A DNA stretch of 64,000 bases, from positions 24,937-88,936 of the forward strand of contig CAMYKS010000018.1 in NCBI GenBank assembly GCA_947259115.1, written 5' to 3'. This DNA is from an uncultured Desulfobulbaceae bacterium. Lineage in GTDB: Bacteria > Desulfobacterota > Desulfobulbia > Desulfobulbales > BM004. A model generated the notes under the pieces. The model had not been told where the DNA came from, searched no databases, and worked only from the letters and a program-made list of their open reading frames with translations. Shown here piece after piece: positions 42,985-54,700 of this stretch (position 1 is the stretch's first letter; each line of letters starts with the position of its first letter). Made by a program: the position numbers and the translations under genes.

Positions 42985-44177
42985 TTTTTCTTTAAAGCTG
43001 CAATCTGTAAGCGCAAGGCGTTGAGCTTGATAAAGCCGGCAGCATCTGCCTGGTTATAAACCTCATCCTCTTCAAAGGTGGCAAAACTTTCCCGGTACAG
43101 AGACTGCTCGGACTTGCGTCCCACCGGCATACAGTTGCCCTTATACAGCTTCAAACGGACCGTGCCGTTCACTGTGGCCTGGGCTTCATCCATGGTTTTT
43201 TGCAGCAGTTGCATTTCAGGAGAGAACCAGAAACCGTTATAGACCAGTTCTGCATAACGGGCCACCAGACTGTCACGGATCCTCATGACCTCACGGTCCA
43301 TGGTAATTGTCTCCAGGTCCCGGTGGGCTGCCCGCAGGATCGTACCGCCCGGTGTCTCATATACCCCGCGTGACTTCATGCCCACAAAGCGGTTCTCAAC
43401 CATATCAAGCCGTCCGATACCGTTTTCCCCACCCAATCTGTTCAACTCCTGAAAAAGAACCCCGGGCGAAAGGGCCTCGGAGTTGATAGCCACAGGGTTA
43501 CCCTGCACGAAATCAAGCTCCACATAGGTTGCGCTATCCGGGGCCTCCTCTGGAGCTTTGGTCATTTTGAACATGCCCGGGTCGGGCTCATTCCAGGGAT
43601 CTTCCAGAATGCCGCCTTCAAAGCTTATATGCAGCAGATTCTCATCTGAACTGTAGGGCTTCTCCAGGGTCACCGGCACGGGTATATTATGTTCTTTAGC
43701 ATAGCTTAGCAGGCGGGTCCGGGAATTCAAGTCCCATATCCGCCACGGTGCAATGATCTGTAAATGCGGATTCAAAGCCATGTAGGTCAACTCAAAACGC
43801 ACCTGATCGTTGCCCTTGCCTGTGGCACCGTGGCTGACCGCATCAGCTCCTTCAGCCTCGGCCAATCTCACCTGTTCCCTGGCAATAAGGGGACGGGCCA
43901 GAGATGTTCCAAGCAGGTAAGATCCCTCGTAAATGGCATTGGCCCGAAAGGCCGGAAAAATATAATCTCTGACAAAAACCTCCTGCAGATCCTCGATGAC
44001 CACCTTCTCAGCACCTGTGGCCATCCCCTTTTCCCGGACCGCATTCCAGTCTTCATCCTGGCCCAGGTCAGCGGCAAAGGCCACAACCGGGCACTGGTAT
44101 TCTTCCTTGAGCCATTTCAGGATGACCGAGGTATCAAGGCCTCCTGAATAGGCAAGAACTATTTTTTTAACTGTCAT
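42981..44177 (-). CDS. argG: argininosuccinate synthase
   Basis: A 398-residue ATP-dependent ligase that joins citrulline and aspartate. It has the PP-loop [15 protein letters not shown] at the N-terminus, then [14 protein letters not shown] and [19 protein letters not shown]. Length is typical. It follows argF after a 205-base gap that may hold a promoter. Confidence 0.97.
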   Translation of the reverse strand: MTVKKIVLAYSGGLDTSVILKWLKEEYQCPVVAFAADLGQDEDWNAVREKGMATGAEKVVIEDLQEVFVRDYIFPAFRANAIYEGSYLLGTSLARPLIAREQVRLAEAEGADAVSHGATGKGNDQVRFELTYMALNPHLQIIAPWRIWDLNSRTRLLSYAKEHNIPVPVTLEKPYSSDENLLHISFEGGILEDPWNEPDPGMFKMTKAPEEAPDSATYVELDFVQGNPVAINSEALSPGVLFQELNRLGGENGIGRLDMVENRFVGMKSRGVYETPGGTILRAAHRDLETITMDREVMRIRDSLVARYAELVYNGFWFSPEMQLLQKTMDEAQATVNGTVRLKLYKGNCMPVGRKSEQSLYRESFATFEEDEVYNQADAAGFIKLNALRLQIAALKKK

Positions 44178-44382
44178 TTCAGTGCTCCCTTAACTCCAAA
44201 ATCGTCTGCAGGCAGTGATAGTTTTCTTAAATTTGTATACCTGTATATCATCTCATCCTCTTAATATTCTTTCACACGCCAAGACAGAGGCAGATACGCG
44301 GAACAGGATGTTTGGCTATATTATAAATATGCCAATCATTCTGCGACAATGTAGATGCGCTGTATCGGCGTGTGTACAAATG

Positions 44383-45294
44383 CTATCCAATATGTTTTTC
44401 AAGTATAGCCTTATGAATATGCAGTTTGTTTTCCGCCTGATCAAAGGCAACACATTGCGCTCCTTCCAAAACCTCTTCTGATATTTCTTCCCCGCGGTGG
44501 GCGGGCAGGCAGTGCAGCACGATGCAGTCCGGCTTGGCATGGCTTAAAAGTTTTGTATCCACCTGAAACCCTTGAAAAATATTCAACCGTTTCTGGTGCT
44601 CGCTTTCCTGTCCCATGCTGGCCCAGACATCCGTATTGATGACATCAGCGCCCTGGACGGCTTCAACCGGATCACGCACCACGTTGATCCGTGCCCCAGC
44701 CTCCTGCTGCGCCTTCTGCAAAAGATCCGCCTGGGGATCATAGCCTTGGGGGCAGGCAAGAACAAGCTCAAAACCCAACCTGGCCGCAGCCTGCACCCAG
44801 GAATTGGCCATATTATTTCCATCCCCGACCCAGGCGACTTTCAAATTATCCAGGGTTCCTTTCTTTTCAATAACCGTCATCACGTCGCTTAATACCTGGC
44901 AGGGATGAAAAAGATCGGTCAGGGCATTAATCACCGGAATTGTTGCGTAGCGGGCAAGTTCCGTCACCACTTCCTGGCCGAAAGTACGGACGACCAAACC
45001 GTCCACATAGCGCGACATTACCAGGGCGGTATCCTTCAACGGTTCACTTCTTGCCAGTTGTGTCTCTTTTGCCGACAGGAAGATGACCCGGCCTCCCAGG
45101 CCATACATGGCCGCCTCAAAAGAAACCCTGGTCCTGGTAGAAGCCTTTTCAAAAATCAGGGCGATTGTTTTGCCGTTCAGCTGTGTATGAAGTATGGAGG
45201 CAGCAGCTTCCTGCTTCAGAACAATAGCCCTGTCAATGTATGCAAACAGCTCTTCCCTGGAGAAGTCACTGAGCCGTAATAGATGTGTTGCCAT
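44383..45294 (-). CDS. argF: ornithine carbamoyltransferase
   Basis: A 303-residue enzyme that makes citrulline from ornithine and carbamoyl phosphate. It has the carbamoyl-phosphate loop ASTRTRVSFE, the HPCQ in FHPCQVLSD and ornithine-binding VLHCLPAHRGEE. Length matches catabolic or anabolic OTC; the arg-operon context makes it anabolic. A 204-base gap to argD shows no clear feature. Confidence 0.96.
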   Translation of the reverse strand: MATHLLRLSDFSREELFAYIDRAIVLKQEAAASILHTQLNGKTIALIFEKASTRTRVSFEAAMYGLGGRVIFLSAKETQLARSEPLKDTALVMSRYVDGLVVRTFGQEVVTELARYATIPVINALTDLFHPCQVLSDVMTVIEKKGTLDNLKVAWVGDGNNMANSWVQAAARLGFELVLACPQGYDPQADLLQKAQQEAGARINVVRDPVEAVQGADVINTDVWASMGQESEHQKRLNIFQGFQVDTKLLSHAKPDCIVLHCLPAHRGEEISEEVLEGAQCVAFDQAENKLHIHKAILEKHIG

Positions 45295-45498
45295 GGTCCA
45301 ACTCTCAGAAATAGTTAAGGCCCAATTCCCGTCTTAGCTGGTACACACAAAAGACAGACAAATTGAGCCATATAAAAAATATCTACTGGATAGCAGCGGC
45401 CTTGAAAAGTTTTTTTTACCCGCTATTGGAAATTATATCAATATGTTTTTGCGCCATTATTTGACGGCATGGCCATGCATGGGTTAATAACAGAAAAA

Positions 45499-46701
45499 TC
45501 AGGGAATTTCGGATAAAACCCGGTCAAGCGCATTGGTCATGGCATCTATCTCCCCCCGGCTCACCACCAATGGCGGAATGAAACGCAGTACAGCATTGCC
45601 GGCAAAGTTAATGAGAACACCCCGTTCAAACAGCTTCTGTACAATGGCTTGACCCTGGGCTATCCCTGCCCCGGTCAGAACCAGGCCCTGGATTAATCCC
45701 AAGCCCCGCTGCCCGGTGGCCAGTTCCGGGTATTTTGCAGCAAGAGCGGACAGCTTCCCGGCAAGGTACTCCCCCTTGCTGCGGGTCTCAGCCAAAAAAC
45801 CGTCAGCCAGCATAACTTTCAAGGTGGCTACTGCAGCAGCAGCAGATACCGGGTTGCCCCCAAAGGTGGAGGCATGGGACCCAACGCTAAAAGACGCTGC
45901 AATTTTATCAGTTGTCAGCATGGCGCCTATGGGCAACCCATTGGCCAGGGCCTTGGCCGAGGTGAGAATATCAGGCACCACTCCCAACTGTTCGTAGGCA
46001 AAAAGTGTGCCTGTCCTGCCAATACCTGTTTGTACCTCGTCAAAAATGAGAAGCAATCCATTCTCATCACAGAGTTTCCGAATTGTTGCCAGGTATTTTT
46101 TCTCCAACGGCCGCACCCCGCTTTCACCCTGCAGAGGCTCACAGAGAATGGCGCAGGTCCGCGGGGTAATAAGCTTTTCCAGGGCTCCGATATCACCAAA
46201 TTCTGCGTGCAGAAAACCGGCAGGCAGGGGTTCAAACCCCAGGTGGAATTTCGGCTGCCCGGTTGCGGCAACCGTGGCCAGGGTCCGCCCATGGAAAGAG
46301 CCGGCAAGCGATATGATTTCGTAGCGCTCCTCTCCACTGTATTTGCGCGCCAGCTTTATGGCGGCTTCGTTGGCCTCTGCCCCGCTGTTGCCGAAAAAAA
46401 CCCGGTCGGCAAAGGAATGTGCCACCAGAAGCTCGGCCAGCTCTGTCTGGGGTTGGGTATGAAAGAGATTGGAGACATGGACCAATTTGGCGGCCTGCTC
46501 GCAAATCGACCTGGTAACCTCAGGGTGGCAATGCCCCAGGCTGCAGACAGCTATTCCGGCAAGGAAGTCGAGATACTGTTTGCCGTCAGCATCCTCAAGC
46601 ACACATCCCTGTCCTTTGACAAGGACTGTTGGAAACCTGCTGTACGTAGCTATAAACACCTTATTGCTCCTTTCTATCCAGCTGCTGTTGCCCCCGCTCA
46701 T
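45499..46701 (-). CDS. argD: acetylornithine aminotransferase
   Basis: A 400-residue class-III aminotransferase of arginine synthesis. It has substrate motif [31 protein letters not shown] and PLP Lys in [16 protein letters not shown], with Asp in [13 protein letters not shown]. It can also act on succinyl-DAP in some bacteria, but here DapL makes that unnecessary. It overlaps argB by 4 bases. Confidence 0.95.
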   Translation of the reverse strand: MSGGNSSWIERSNKVFIATYSRFPTVLVKGQGCVLEDADGKQYLDFLAGIAVCSLGHCHPEVTRSICEQAAKLVHVSNLFHTQPQTELAELLVAHSFADRVFFGNSGAEANEAAIKLARKYSGEERYEIISLAGSFHGRTLATVAATGQPKFHLGFEPLPAGFLHAEFGDIGALEKLITPRTCAILCEPLQGESGVRPLEKKYLATIRKLCDENGLLLIFDEVQTGIGRTGTLFAYEQLGVVPDILTSAKALANGLPIGAMLTTDKIAASFSVGSHASTFGGNPVSAAAAVATLKVMLADGFLAETRSKGEYLAGKLSALAAKYPELATGQRGLGLIQGLVLTGAGIAQGQAIVQKLFERGVLINFAGNAVLRFIPPLVVSRGEIDAMTNALDRVLSEIP

Positions 46702-47579
46702 AACACTATCTCCGTGCCGACCCCCTCATGGGTGAACATCTCCAGCAGAACTGCATGCTCCACCCGGCCGTCTATGATATGGGTCTTGCTGACCCCGGCA
46801 GCAAGCGCCGACTGGCAGCATTTCACCTTTGGAATCATGCCGCCTGCTATGGCACCCGATGCCAAAAGCTCATCAGCTTCCCGGCTGCATATTGATGGTA
46901 ACAGTTTGGACTCCTTATCAAGCACACCTTCAATATCAGTCAGCAGGATCAGTTTTGCGGCCTTAAGATGGCCAGCCACTGCACCTGCAACCAGATCAGC
47001 ATTGATATTGTAGGAGCAATTATCCTCTCCCACCCCCACCGGCGCAATAACAGGGATAAAATCCTGTACCTCAATGGTCTGCAGTATTTCAGGGTTGACC
47101 TGTGTCACCTCTCCCACCCGGCCGAGATCGATCAACTCAGGCGGAGCGTCATTGACCTGGCTTTTCTGGATAGTCATCTTCCTGGCCCTGATCAGGTCGC
47201 CATCCCTGCCGGACAGACCCACTGCCTTGCCCCCGTGCTGGTTGATAAGTCCGACAATTTCCTTGTTGACCTTTCCTACCAGCACCATTTCCACGACATC
47301 CATGGTTTCGGTATCGGTAACCCGCATACCCTCGACATAGCTGGGCTTGATCTGCATCCTGTCAAGGACCTTGTTGATCTGGGGGCCACCGCCATGCACG
47401 ATGACAGGATTTATGCCGATGTATTTCATCAGGATAATATCCAGGGCGAAATTCTTCTTTAATTCCTCATCCACCATGGCATGGCCGCCGTATTTAATCA
47501 CTATGGTCTTATTGTAGAATTCCCGGATGTAGGGCAGGGATTCGATTAATATTTTTGCCTTTTCTATGGATTCCTTCAT
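46698..47579 (-). CDS. argB: acetylglutamate kinase
   Basis: A 293-residue amino-acid kinase: [15 protein letters not shown] at the ATP site, [16 protein letters not shown] and [14 protein letters not shown]. The N-terminal extension of about 25 residues ([19 protein letters not shown]) is typical of the arginine-inhibited hexameric form. It is the first gene of the arg run. A 263-base gap to the divergent lptA probably holds promoters for both; I see no clear arginine operator. Confidence 0.95.
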   Translation of the reverse strand: MKESIEKAKILIESLPYIREFYNKTIVIKYGGHAMVDEELKKNFALDIILMKYIGINPVIVHGGGPQINKVLDRMQIKPSYVEGMRVTDTETMDVVEMVLVGKVNKEIVGLINQHGGKAVGLSGRDGDLIRARKMTIQKSQVNDAPPELIDLGRVGEVTQVNPEILQTIEVQDFIPVIAPVGVGEDNCSYNINADLVAGAVAGHLKAAKLILLTDIEGVLDKESKLLPSICSREADELLASGAIAGGMIPKVKCCQSALAAGVSKTHIIDGRVEHAVLLEMFTHEGVGTEIVL

Positions 47580-47869
47580 TTTACTTACCGTTCAATGGGG
47601 AACAGTTTTCATTCCCCTTAAAGCCCTCCGCAACCATTGCGTACGCGTAGCGCTATCTGCGGGAATTAAGAATATTGATGTCCTTTGTTTTCAGTCGACC
47701 ATCTTAATGATTACATTATGTTATGTAAAGATATCTTTGCTGTCAACCAAGCCTGCCGCCACTTTACAATCTCTTCAACAATAAGTATGTTCACACGTGT
47801 TATACAAAATCTTGTACAAGGAAAGCTTTTTGAAAAACCACTTTGAATCAAACTATCAGGTATACCGGT

Positions 47870-48403
47870 ATGCGGTTGTTATTTCTTGTTATTAGCCTCG
47901 TCCTCACCCTCTGCTGGGCACCAGAAGCCTGGAGCCAGAATGAGATTGACACCTCCACGCCCATCCAAATTGAAGCAGACCGGATGGAGACATCCCAGGA
48001 GGAAGGTGCCGTTCTTTTCTCCGGAAATGTCCAGGCCAACCAGGGTAACCTCATAATCAATGCGGACGAAATGACAGTGCTCTATACAAAATCCGCACAA
48101 CCCAAGCCAGATTCTTCAGCAGAGACGGCAGCGGACCTGACCCAGAAAATTGATAAAATTGTTGCACAGGGCAATATAAAAATCGTTCAGGGTAATTGGG
48201 TTGCTGCCGGAGACACCATGGATTTCAATGCCGACGACAGAATTGTCATCCTTGCCGGCAATGCCAAGGCCTGGCAGGACAAGAACATGGTTTCCGGCGA
48301 AAAAATCATTCTGTACCTTGATGAGGGGAAAAGCGTAGTGGAAAGGAGTAGCCGTGAGGGTGAACGGGTGAAGGCATTTATCTATCCGTCATCACAGGAA
48401 TAA
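47870..48403 (+). CDS. lptA: LptA-like lipopolysaccharide transport periplasmic protein
   Basis: A 177-residue periplasmic protein with a Sec signal peptide (MRLLFLVISL to SQ) and the OstA/LptA fold: PIQIEADRMET, GAVLFSGNVQANQGNLIINADEM and a second repeat KIVAQGNIKIVQGNW. LptA forms the bridge that carries lipopolysaccharide to the outer membrane. The start at 47870 gives a proper signal peptide; an alternative TTG at 47843 is less likely. It lies 53 bases before lptB. Confidence 0.9.
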   Translation: MRLLFLVISLVLTLCWAPEAWSQNEIDTSTPIQIEADRMETSQEEGAVLFSGNVQANQGNLIINADEMTVLYTKSAQPKPDSSAETAADLTQKIDKIVAQGNIKIVQGNWVAAGDTMDFNADDRIVILAGNAKAWQDKNMVSGEKIILYLDEGKSVVERSSREGERVKAFIYPSSQE

Positions 48404-48456
48404 AAGGCCTCAAAAACCTTTAGTACTCTTTAAAATCTCCTGCAGCTTGAAATAAC

Positions 48457-49179
48457 ATGGCACTTTTAGAAGCCAGAGAAATAGCAAAGCAATATCATAA
48501 CCGCAAAGTGGTTGACGGGGTCAGCCTGCAGGTTAAGGATGGGTCGGTTGTCGGGCTGCTCGGCCCCAACGGCGCAGGCAAGACCACCTCATTTTACATG
48601 ATTGCCGGCTTTGTGAGGCCTAATTCCGGCAGGGTGCTGCTTGATGAAGAGGACATCACCGATTTGCCTATCCATAAACGGGCCAAGAGGGGAATCTCTT
48701 ATCTTGCCCAGGAGCCGTCCATATTCAAAAAACTCACGGTGGAGGAAAATATCAGGATCGTTCTCGAACCCTTGGGCCTGAAAAGTGATGAAATCGACTA
48801 CAGAATCAGCAGCCTCATGGAAGATATGAAAATTCAGACACTTGCAGGCAACAAAGCCAGTACCCTTTCCGGTGGGGAAAGGCGCCGCGTTGAAATTATG
48901 CGGGCCCTGGCCATCAAGCCTCGTTTCATCCTCCTTGATGAGCCTTTTGCCGGCATAGACCCTCTCTCTATTGCTGACCTGCAGCAGATAATCATCGAGC
49001 TCAAGAATAAAGGGCTGGGGGTACTCATTTCAGATCATAATGTGCGCGAGACCTTGTTTGTTTGTGATTATGCTTATATAATCAGCAGTGGCAACATTCT
49101 TACCAGCGGCAATGCTGAGGAAATAGTCAAAAATGAAGAGGCCAGAAAAATCTATTTGGGAGAAAATTTCGTAATATGA
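48457..49179 (+). CDS. lptB: lipopolysaccharide export ABC ATPase
   Basis: A 240-residue ATPase that powers LptFG. Walker A GPNGAGKTT, Q-loop YLAQEPSIFKKL, signature LSGGERRRVEI, Walker B FILLDEPFAGID and H-loop SDHNVRETL are all intact. Gene order lptA-lptB-rpoN is conserved in Proteobacteria. lptC, usually just before lptA, is not in this window. Confidence 0.97.
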   Translation: MALLEAREIAKQYHNRKVVDGVSLQVKDGSVVGLLGPNGAGKTTSFYMIAGFVRPNSGRVLLDEEDITDLPIHKRAKRGISYLAQEPSIFKKLTVEENIRIVLEPLGLKSDEIDYRISSLMEDMKIQTLAGNKASTLSGGERRRVEIMRALAIKPRFILLDEPFAGIDPLSIADLQQIIIELKNKGLGVLISDHNVRETLFVCDYAYIISSGNILTSGNAEEIVKNEEARKIYLGENFVI

Positions 49180-49322
49180 TACAATGGGGTTGCATGCAAG
49201 AAAGATACCAACTATTTTATTTTGCTAAGAAGTGATTTATTTTATTTTTTAAGAAGTATCAATTTCCAGAAAAACAGACCTTTTCAGTTCAGGTCGTATA
49301 CAATAAAAGGTGGCCGCAGGAT

Positions 49323-50786
49323 ATGTCTCTTGCCTTGAAACAACAGCTCAAGTTAACGCAGCAACTGCTGATGACCCCACAGCTTCAGCAGGCTATCAAG
49401 CTGTTGCAGCTCTCCAGGCTTGAACTGGTTGACAGTATCCGCCTGGAAATAGAACAGAACCCCTTGCTTGAGGAGATCACGCCGGGTGATTCTGATTATG
49501 AACTGAGCCCGAATTCTCTCTCCACCACAGAAGAAATCCCAGCTATTCCTGAGCCGGAAAAAACCGGTGAAGTCAACATGGATACTATTTCCTCCATGCA
49601 GGAAATAAACTGGGAAGATGATTATGCAAATCATTATGATGCCGGATTTTCATTCTCCAAGGAAGCACCTGATCGCAACCGCTTAAGCCAGATTGATTTT
49701 CTCACCAAAGAGGAAAACCTCCAATCCCATCTCCAGTGGCAGCTTTCCCATTCAGAGTTGAGCGAAGAAGTTGAGGCGGCAGGCCTTTTCGTCATCGGAA
49801 ATTTAAACCACAACGGCTTTCTCGAGGTAACTATTGAAGACATTACGAGAGAAATTGGCTGCGACGAAGTAACTGCAAAACGCGCCATTGCTATCATTCA
49901 GGAGATGGATCCTCCTGGAGTGGCAGCCATCGATGTCCAGGAATCATTGCTGCTGCAATTAAAACGGCTTGATCTCGAGAATTCCCTCGCAGCGGAAATA
50001 ATCAAGGAGCACCTCCACAGCCTTGAACTGAAAAATTACGGGACCATTGCCAAGGCCACCAAAAGGCCGATTGAAGAAGTCCAGGCTGCCATAGAAGTTA
50101 TCACCGCCCTCAATCCCTTTCCAGGGGAACAATACTCTGAACGTGACGTACACTATATCATCCCGGATGTTTTTGTCCATAAGGTGGGGGAGGACTACCT
50201 TATAGTCTTAAACGACGAGGGCTTGCCCCGCTTAAAAGTTTCTTCCGCCTATGAGCAAATTGCTGATGGCGATACAAACTCTTCAGCAGAGACAAAAACT
50301 TACATTAAGGAAAAACTGCGGGATGCGGTCTGGCTTATCAAAAGCATGCAACAGCGGCAGCGCACTATTTACAAGGTTGTGGAAAGTTTGCTCAAATTCC
50401 AGAAAGACTTTTTTGAAAAGGGAGTCCAGCATTTAAAGCCTCTTGTATTGCGTGACGTGGCTGAAGATATTGAGATGCACGAATCAACGGTCAGCCGCGT
50501 GACCACCAATAAGTACATACATACCCCGCAAGGCATTTTTGAGCTTAAATATTTCTTTTCCACCGCCATTCCCCAGAAAGACGGGGATGATTTGGCAGCG
50601 GAGAGCATCAGGCAGCGCATTAAGCTCATGATCAAAAATGAGCCCCCTGAAAAACCGCTGACAGATAACGCAATTTCCATGATCCTCACCCAGGAGAATG
50701 TCAAGGTCGCCCGTCGTACAGTTGCAAAATACAGGGAACAGATGGGAATCCTGCCTGTCAAGCACAGGCGTCTGCCAAAACTGTAA
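49323..50786 (+). CDS. rpoN: RNA polymerase sigma-54 factor
   Basis: A 487-residue sigma-54. The Gln-rich N-terminal activator-interaction region (LKLTQQLLMTPQLQQAI), core-binding region, a helix-turn-helix (IEMHESTVSRVTTNKYI) and the RpoN box VARRTVAKYREQMGI are all present. It is consistent with the sigma-54-like sites at the metal-resistance end of the window. The usual hpf, ptsN and rapZ do not follow; a repeat element begins 34 bases after its stop. Confidence 0.97.
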   Translation: MSLALKQQLKLTQQLLMTPQLQQAIKLLQLSRLELVDSIRLEIEQNPLLEEITPGDSDYELSPNSLSTTEEIPAIPEPEKTGEVNMDTISSMQEINWEDDYANHYDAGFSFSKEAPDRNRLSQIDFLTKEENLQSHLQWQLSHSELSEEVEAAGLFVIGNLNHNGFLEVTIEDITREIGCDEVTAKRAIAIIQEMDPPGVAAIDVQESLLLQLKRLDLENSLAAEIIKEHLHSLELKNYGTIAKATKRPIEEVQAAIEVITALNPFPGEQYSERDVHYIIPDVFVHKVGEDYLIVLNDEGLPRLKVSSAYEQIADGDTNSSAETKTYIKEKLRDAVWLIKSMQQRQRTIYKVVESLLKFQKDFFEKGVQHLKPLVLRDVAEDIEMHESTVSRVTTNKYIHTPQGIFELKYFFSTAIPQKDGDDLAAESIRQRIKLMIKNEPPEKPLTDNAISMILTQENVKVARRTVAKYREQMGILPVKHRRLPKL

Positions 50787-50819
50787 ACTCCTCGTCATCC
50801 GGGAACAGTTGAAAAAGAA

Positions 50820-50934
50820 GGGTTCAAGGGGTCGAGGTTTCAAGGGTTCAAGGGTAAAGACCAGAAGAAAAAGCAGACATGGCTAGTGGGATTATGAAAC
50901 AAGAAAAAGCTTAATGGCAATTGTAATTTTTCCG
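50820..50934 (+). repeat. GGGTTCAAGG-type element, copy 1 (right end missing)
   Basis: It begins GGGTTCAAGG with several such heptad-like units, then shares with copy 2 the stretches AAAGACCAGAAGAAAAAG and GGGATTAT, and ends in AATTTTTCC. It lacks the inverted CCCTTGAACCC end seen in the other copies. Together with copy 2 it flanks the histidine phosphatase gene as a direct repeat of about 115 bp. Confidence 0.6.
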
Positions 50935-51537
50935 TTACCCATTCAGTCCTCCAGGAGAACAGTCCAACCTCCCCCCCTTTTCCATCTCTGATACTTGGAT
51001 GATGGAGCCGTTTTCTATCTTTATTGACCTGAAATCACTGATCGCAAGCCCCTTGAAATAAAGGACCAGGCAGCGCAGAACAATAAGGTGGCTCACCAGC
51101 AGCACATTCTGCTTCGGCCCCTCTGAAAATATCTGCCCCAGGGCCTCTACAGCCCTTTTTTGTACCTGCGCAAGGGTTTCACATTCGGGAAGATTAAATT
51201 CCTGGGGTTTAGAGAGCCAATTCGGGTATTGCGCGCCATATTGCTGCCTGATCTCATCCTTGGTCAAACCGTCCCAATGGGGGATGTATATTTCATCAAG
51301 CTCTGCAACCGGCAAAACAGGGGCTTTGAGCAGTGAGCCAAGTATTTCCGCTGACTGCACGGTACGCTTTGCAGGGCCGCAGTAAATTGCGGTAATGTTT
51401 TTAACGCTTAAGCGCTCCCCCAACTGACGGATCTGCTCTATGCCTTCAGCATGGAGCTCCTCGCCTGTTCTGCCGGCAAAGCGGTTCTCTTTGTTGGCCT
51501 GGGTGATGCCGTGGCGGACGAGGTAGAGTGTGGACAT
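50935..51537 (-). CDS. histidine phosphatase family protein
   Basis: A 200-residue phosphoglycerate-mutase-like phosphatase. It has the catalytic RHG in YLVRHGITQANKENR, a second His in LLVSHLIVLRCL and the acid loop. It could be a cobalamin-pathway alpha-ribazole phosphatase (CobC-like) or a general phosphatase. The start at 51537 (MSTLYLVRHG) is preferred over a longer frame reading into the repeat. It lies between two copies of a GGGTTCAAGG-type element, which suggests it could be a recently mobile or captured gene. Confidence 0.85.
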   Translation of the reverse strand: MSTLYLVRHGITQANKENRFAGRTGEELHAEGIEQIRQLGERLSVKNITAIYCGPAKRTVQSAEILGSLLKAPVLPVAELDEIYIPHWDGLTKDEIRQQYGAQYPNWLSKPQEFNLPECETLAQVQKRAVEALGQIFSEGPKQNVLLVSHLIVLRCLVLYFKGLAISDFRSIKIENGSIIQVSEMEKGGRLDCSPGGLNG

Positions 51538-51568
51538 GATAGATAAGTGACTAAAGTGTTTTTTAAAA

Positions 51569-51743
51569 GGGTTCAAGGGTCCCAGGGGTCAAGGGTTCAA
51601 GGGCAAAGACCAGAAGAAAAAGGGCAGATAAGGCTTTTGGGATTATTTGATATGAAAAAAACAATCATCACCTACAATTTTTCCCTTGAAACCTCGACTC
51701 CTTGACCCCTTGACCCCTCGAATCCTTGGACCCTCGAACCCTT
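51569..51743 (+). repeat. GGGTTCAAGG-type element, copy 2 (complete)
   Basis: It starts GGGTTCAAGGG and ends with inverted units (CCTTGACCCC, CTCGAACCCTT). The inner part matches copy 1. It lies between the histidine phosphatase and the SNF2 helicase and does not overlap either. Confidence 0.65.
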
Positions 51744-51748
51744 CTTTT

Positions 51749-54700
51749 CTACTGTTCCCGGATCAGACCCAACAACTCTTCAATGGAGATCCTGCTGCTT
51801 ATTTGGGTTTCAGCAAGCAGGCTGTTTGCCAGGTCTCTTTTTTCCTGGTGCAGCTTGACAATCTTTTCTTCAATGGTGTGCTTGGTGATAAGCCTGTAAA
51901 TGGTCACCGGACGGACCTGCCCGATCCTGTGGGCCCGGTCCGATGCCTGGTCCTCCACAGCCGGATTCCACCAGGGATCCATATGAATAACATAATCTGC
52001 AGCTGTGAGGTTGAGGCCCAGGCCGCCTGCCTTCAGGCTGATAAGAAACAGATCACCCTGCCCCGCCTGAAAGGCGCCCACTTCCCTTTGCCGCTGCTTT
52101 ACCGGTGTTGCTCCATCAAGGTAACGATACTCTATCTTTTTGTTATCGAGAAGTGAACGGATAATCTGCAAATGTCCGACAAACTGGCTGAATACCAGGG
52201 CCTTATGCCTGTTCTCCAGCAGTTCATCAATCACCTTCTCAAAAACGAGCAGCTTTGAACTGTCAATATCAGTTTCAGGCATGACAAGCTTCGGGTTGCA
52301 GCAAGCCCTGCGCAGCTTCATAATCTCGGCAAGAATTTTGACAGTATATCCTCTGCCATTATTTTTTGCGCCGGGAATTCCGTCTGGTGTTTTAATTTTT
52401 CCTGTCCTGCTCGGCCGCTTATTTTCAACAGCAAGATTTTCAAGGGCCTGGCGACGCACTGCCTCATAAAATGCCAGCTCTTCATCATTCATTTCCACCT
52501 GCAGGGTGATTTCCGTGCGCGGCGGCAATTCTTTCAATACCTGTTCTTTTGTGCGTCTTAATATAAAAGGCCGGATAAACTTCTTCAGTTTTCTCCTGGC
52601 TGTCTGGTCCCCATAACGCTCGATGGGTATGGCAAATCTTCGATTAAAGCTTTCCAATGATCCGAGAAGACCGGGCAGAATAAAATTAAAAAGATTCCAT
52701 AACTCCCCGAGGTGGTTTTCAATGGGCGTACCTGTGGTCAGGAGCTTGAATCTCCCATGCAGCGACATTGCAGCCCGGGAACGCTTGGTTTCCATATTTT
52801 TTATGGCCTGTGCCTCATCAAGGACAATGACCTGCCAATCTATCCCGGCCAAGAGCTTCACCTCCTGCTGCAGAAGGGTATAGCTTGTCACCAGCACATC
52901 ATATTTCCCCAGGGATTTGACCAGCTTCTTCCTGTTCCTGTTCCCCAACTCGTGCATTTTCAGGGTCGGAGCAAAACGGGCGCCCTCCTGCAGCCAGTTC
53001 ATGCATACGGAGGTTGGAGCGACGACAAGTATTGGACCACTACCGGCCTTTTCAAGAATAATTGCCAGGGCCTGCAATGTTTTGCCCAGCCCCATATCAT
53101 CTGCCAGGCAGGCTCCGCCTCCCCAATGGGCCAAACGCGAAAGCCACTTGTAACCCTCGATCTGGTAATCACGTAAATCGGCCTGCAGGGTCGAAGGCAC
53201 CTCGGGATCCAGCAATTGTGCCGCCCTGATCTGCTGCAATTGCTCCTTCCATGTTTCATCTGCTTCCAGGCTGCCCATACCCTGGATGATGCTATCCAGG
53301 GTCATGGCTGCCAGCGGATGTACCCGCAATGAACGGTCGGCTTTGTCCTGCTTGGCATGGAATTCAGCAATATAAGATAAATCATCCAGGCGGCGGCGGA
53401 ACTCATCGGTCAGTGCAAGAAACTCCCCATTTCCCAGAGGCAGAAATTTTCCTGAATTACCCCGTGCCAGCGCCACAAGTTTTTTCATATCAATAACATG
53501 GGACTCATCTATGGACAAGGACCCGGACATTGCAAACCACGAAAGCCCCCTACCCCCTTCCATTTTGCGCACCTGCAGATTGAACCTATCCAACGAGGCG
53601 ACCTGACGTACTGCAATACGTTCGCCCTCGGGCCATTCGATAACCACCTTATCCATAACTTCCCCAAGCTCCAGCAGTACATTAAGGCAGACATCCGTTT
53701 CCTGCAGCAGCCACTCCCGATCTGTCGCAGCAAGCCCGGCCAGGGTCGGGCATGCTGCCTCTACTTCCCGGGCCTTTTCTTCTTCCAGAAGGAGGGCCCG
53801 CTTTGCCTGGAGTCGCTGGCCGTCTACTTCAGCCATAATATTCTCAGTGCCCTGTCCCGGCTTAAGGTACGGGCCTTGGGGACCAAAAGGCCTGACAAAC
53901 ATGGCCAGCTTGAAACCTGCTCCCAGGGGGACAAGCTGCACGAAAATCTGCGAACTGGCACCAACCTCTTGCAGCAGGCCGTTTGTACAATCCAAGGTAT
54001 TTATAGCCTCAGTATCAAGGGCAATGGCCGAGTGCACCGTCATGAATGAGGAAATATTGCCCACAGCAGTCATGAGCTCCAGGCTATGGGTATCCGGCAC
54101 CTGCAGCCCATTTAATGAAATTATTCTTCCGATATCATTATGTTTTTTTGTGACCTCTATAATTTTAAAGCGGGTTGGGGTTTCCTGAATAACCGAAATA
54201 CCCTCTGCGGAAAAATCCTGCAAAAGTTTGACATGCAGCAACCCCTCATACTTTTCAACAAGCAGCTCCGGCTCACCCTTGACAAACTCGACGGATATGC
54301 CTGGTGATTCTTCAAGAAAGAGCAAGGGGTGTCCTACCATTGCCGGCAATGTCTGTTTGAGGTCAAAACGGTACGTGACGTTCTGGTTGTTCTGTTCACG
54401 TTTCAATGTTTTACAGATCCTTAGGTCAAAATCCGTCCTAAAACCAAGCTTTTTACCGGAATAAAGCCTGGAAAGTGCCAGGGGCTTTCCCTTGCTCCAG
54501 CAATTGCCTGGACCAATCTTCTGTTCCCTCGCAGATATGGAGATCAACCCACCTTTATACCCAACCAGCCAGATCATGCGGCAATTATCCATGTTTTCCT
54601 GCCGCAATTCAGATTCTCCGGTAATACTGATCAGCGCCTGTAGCCTGCGCTTCCAAGGTTCTTCTAAAACTACCGCATCGGCAACGGAAACCATTTTGGT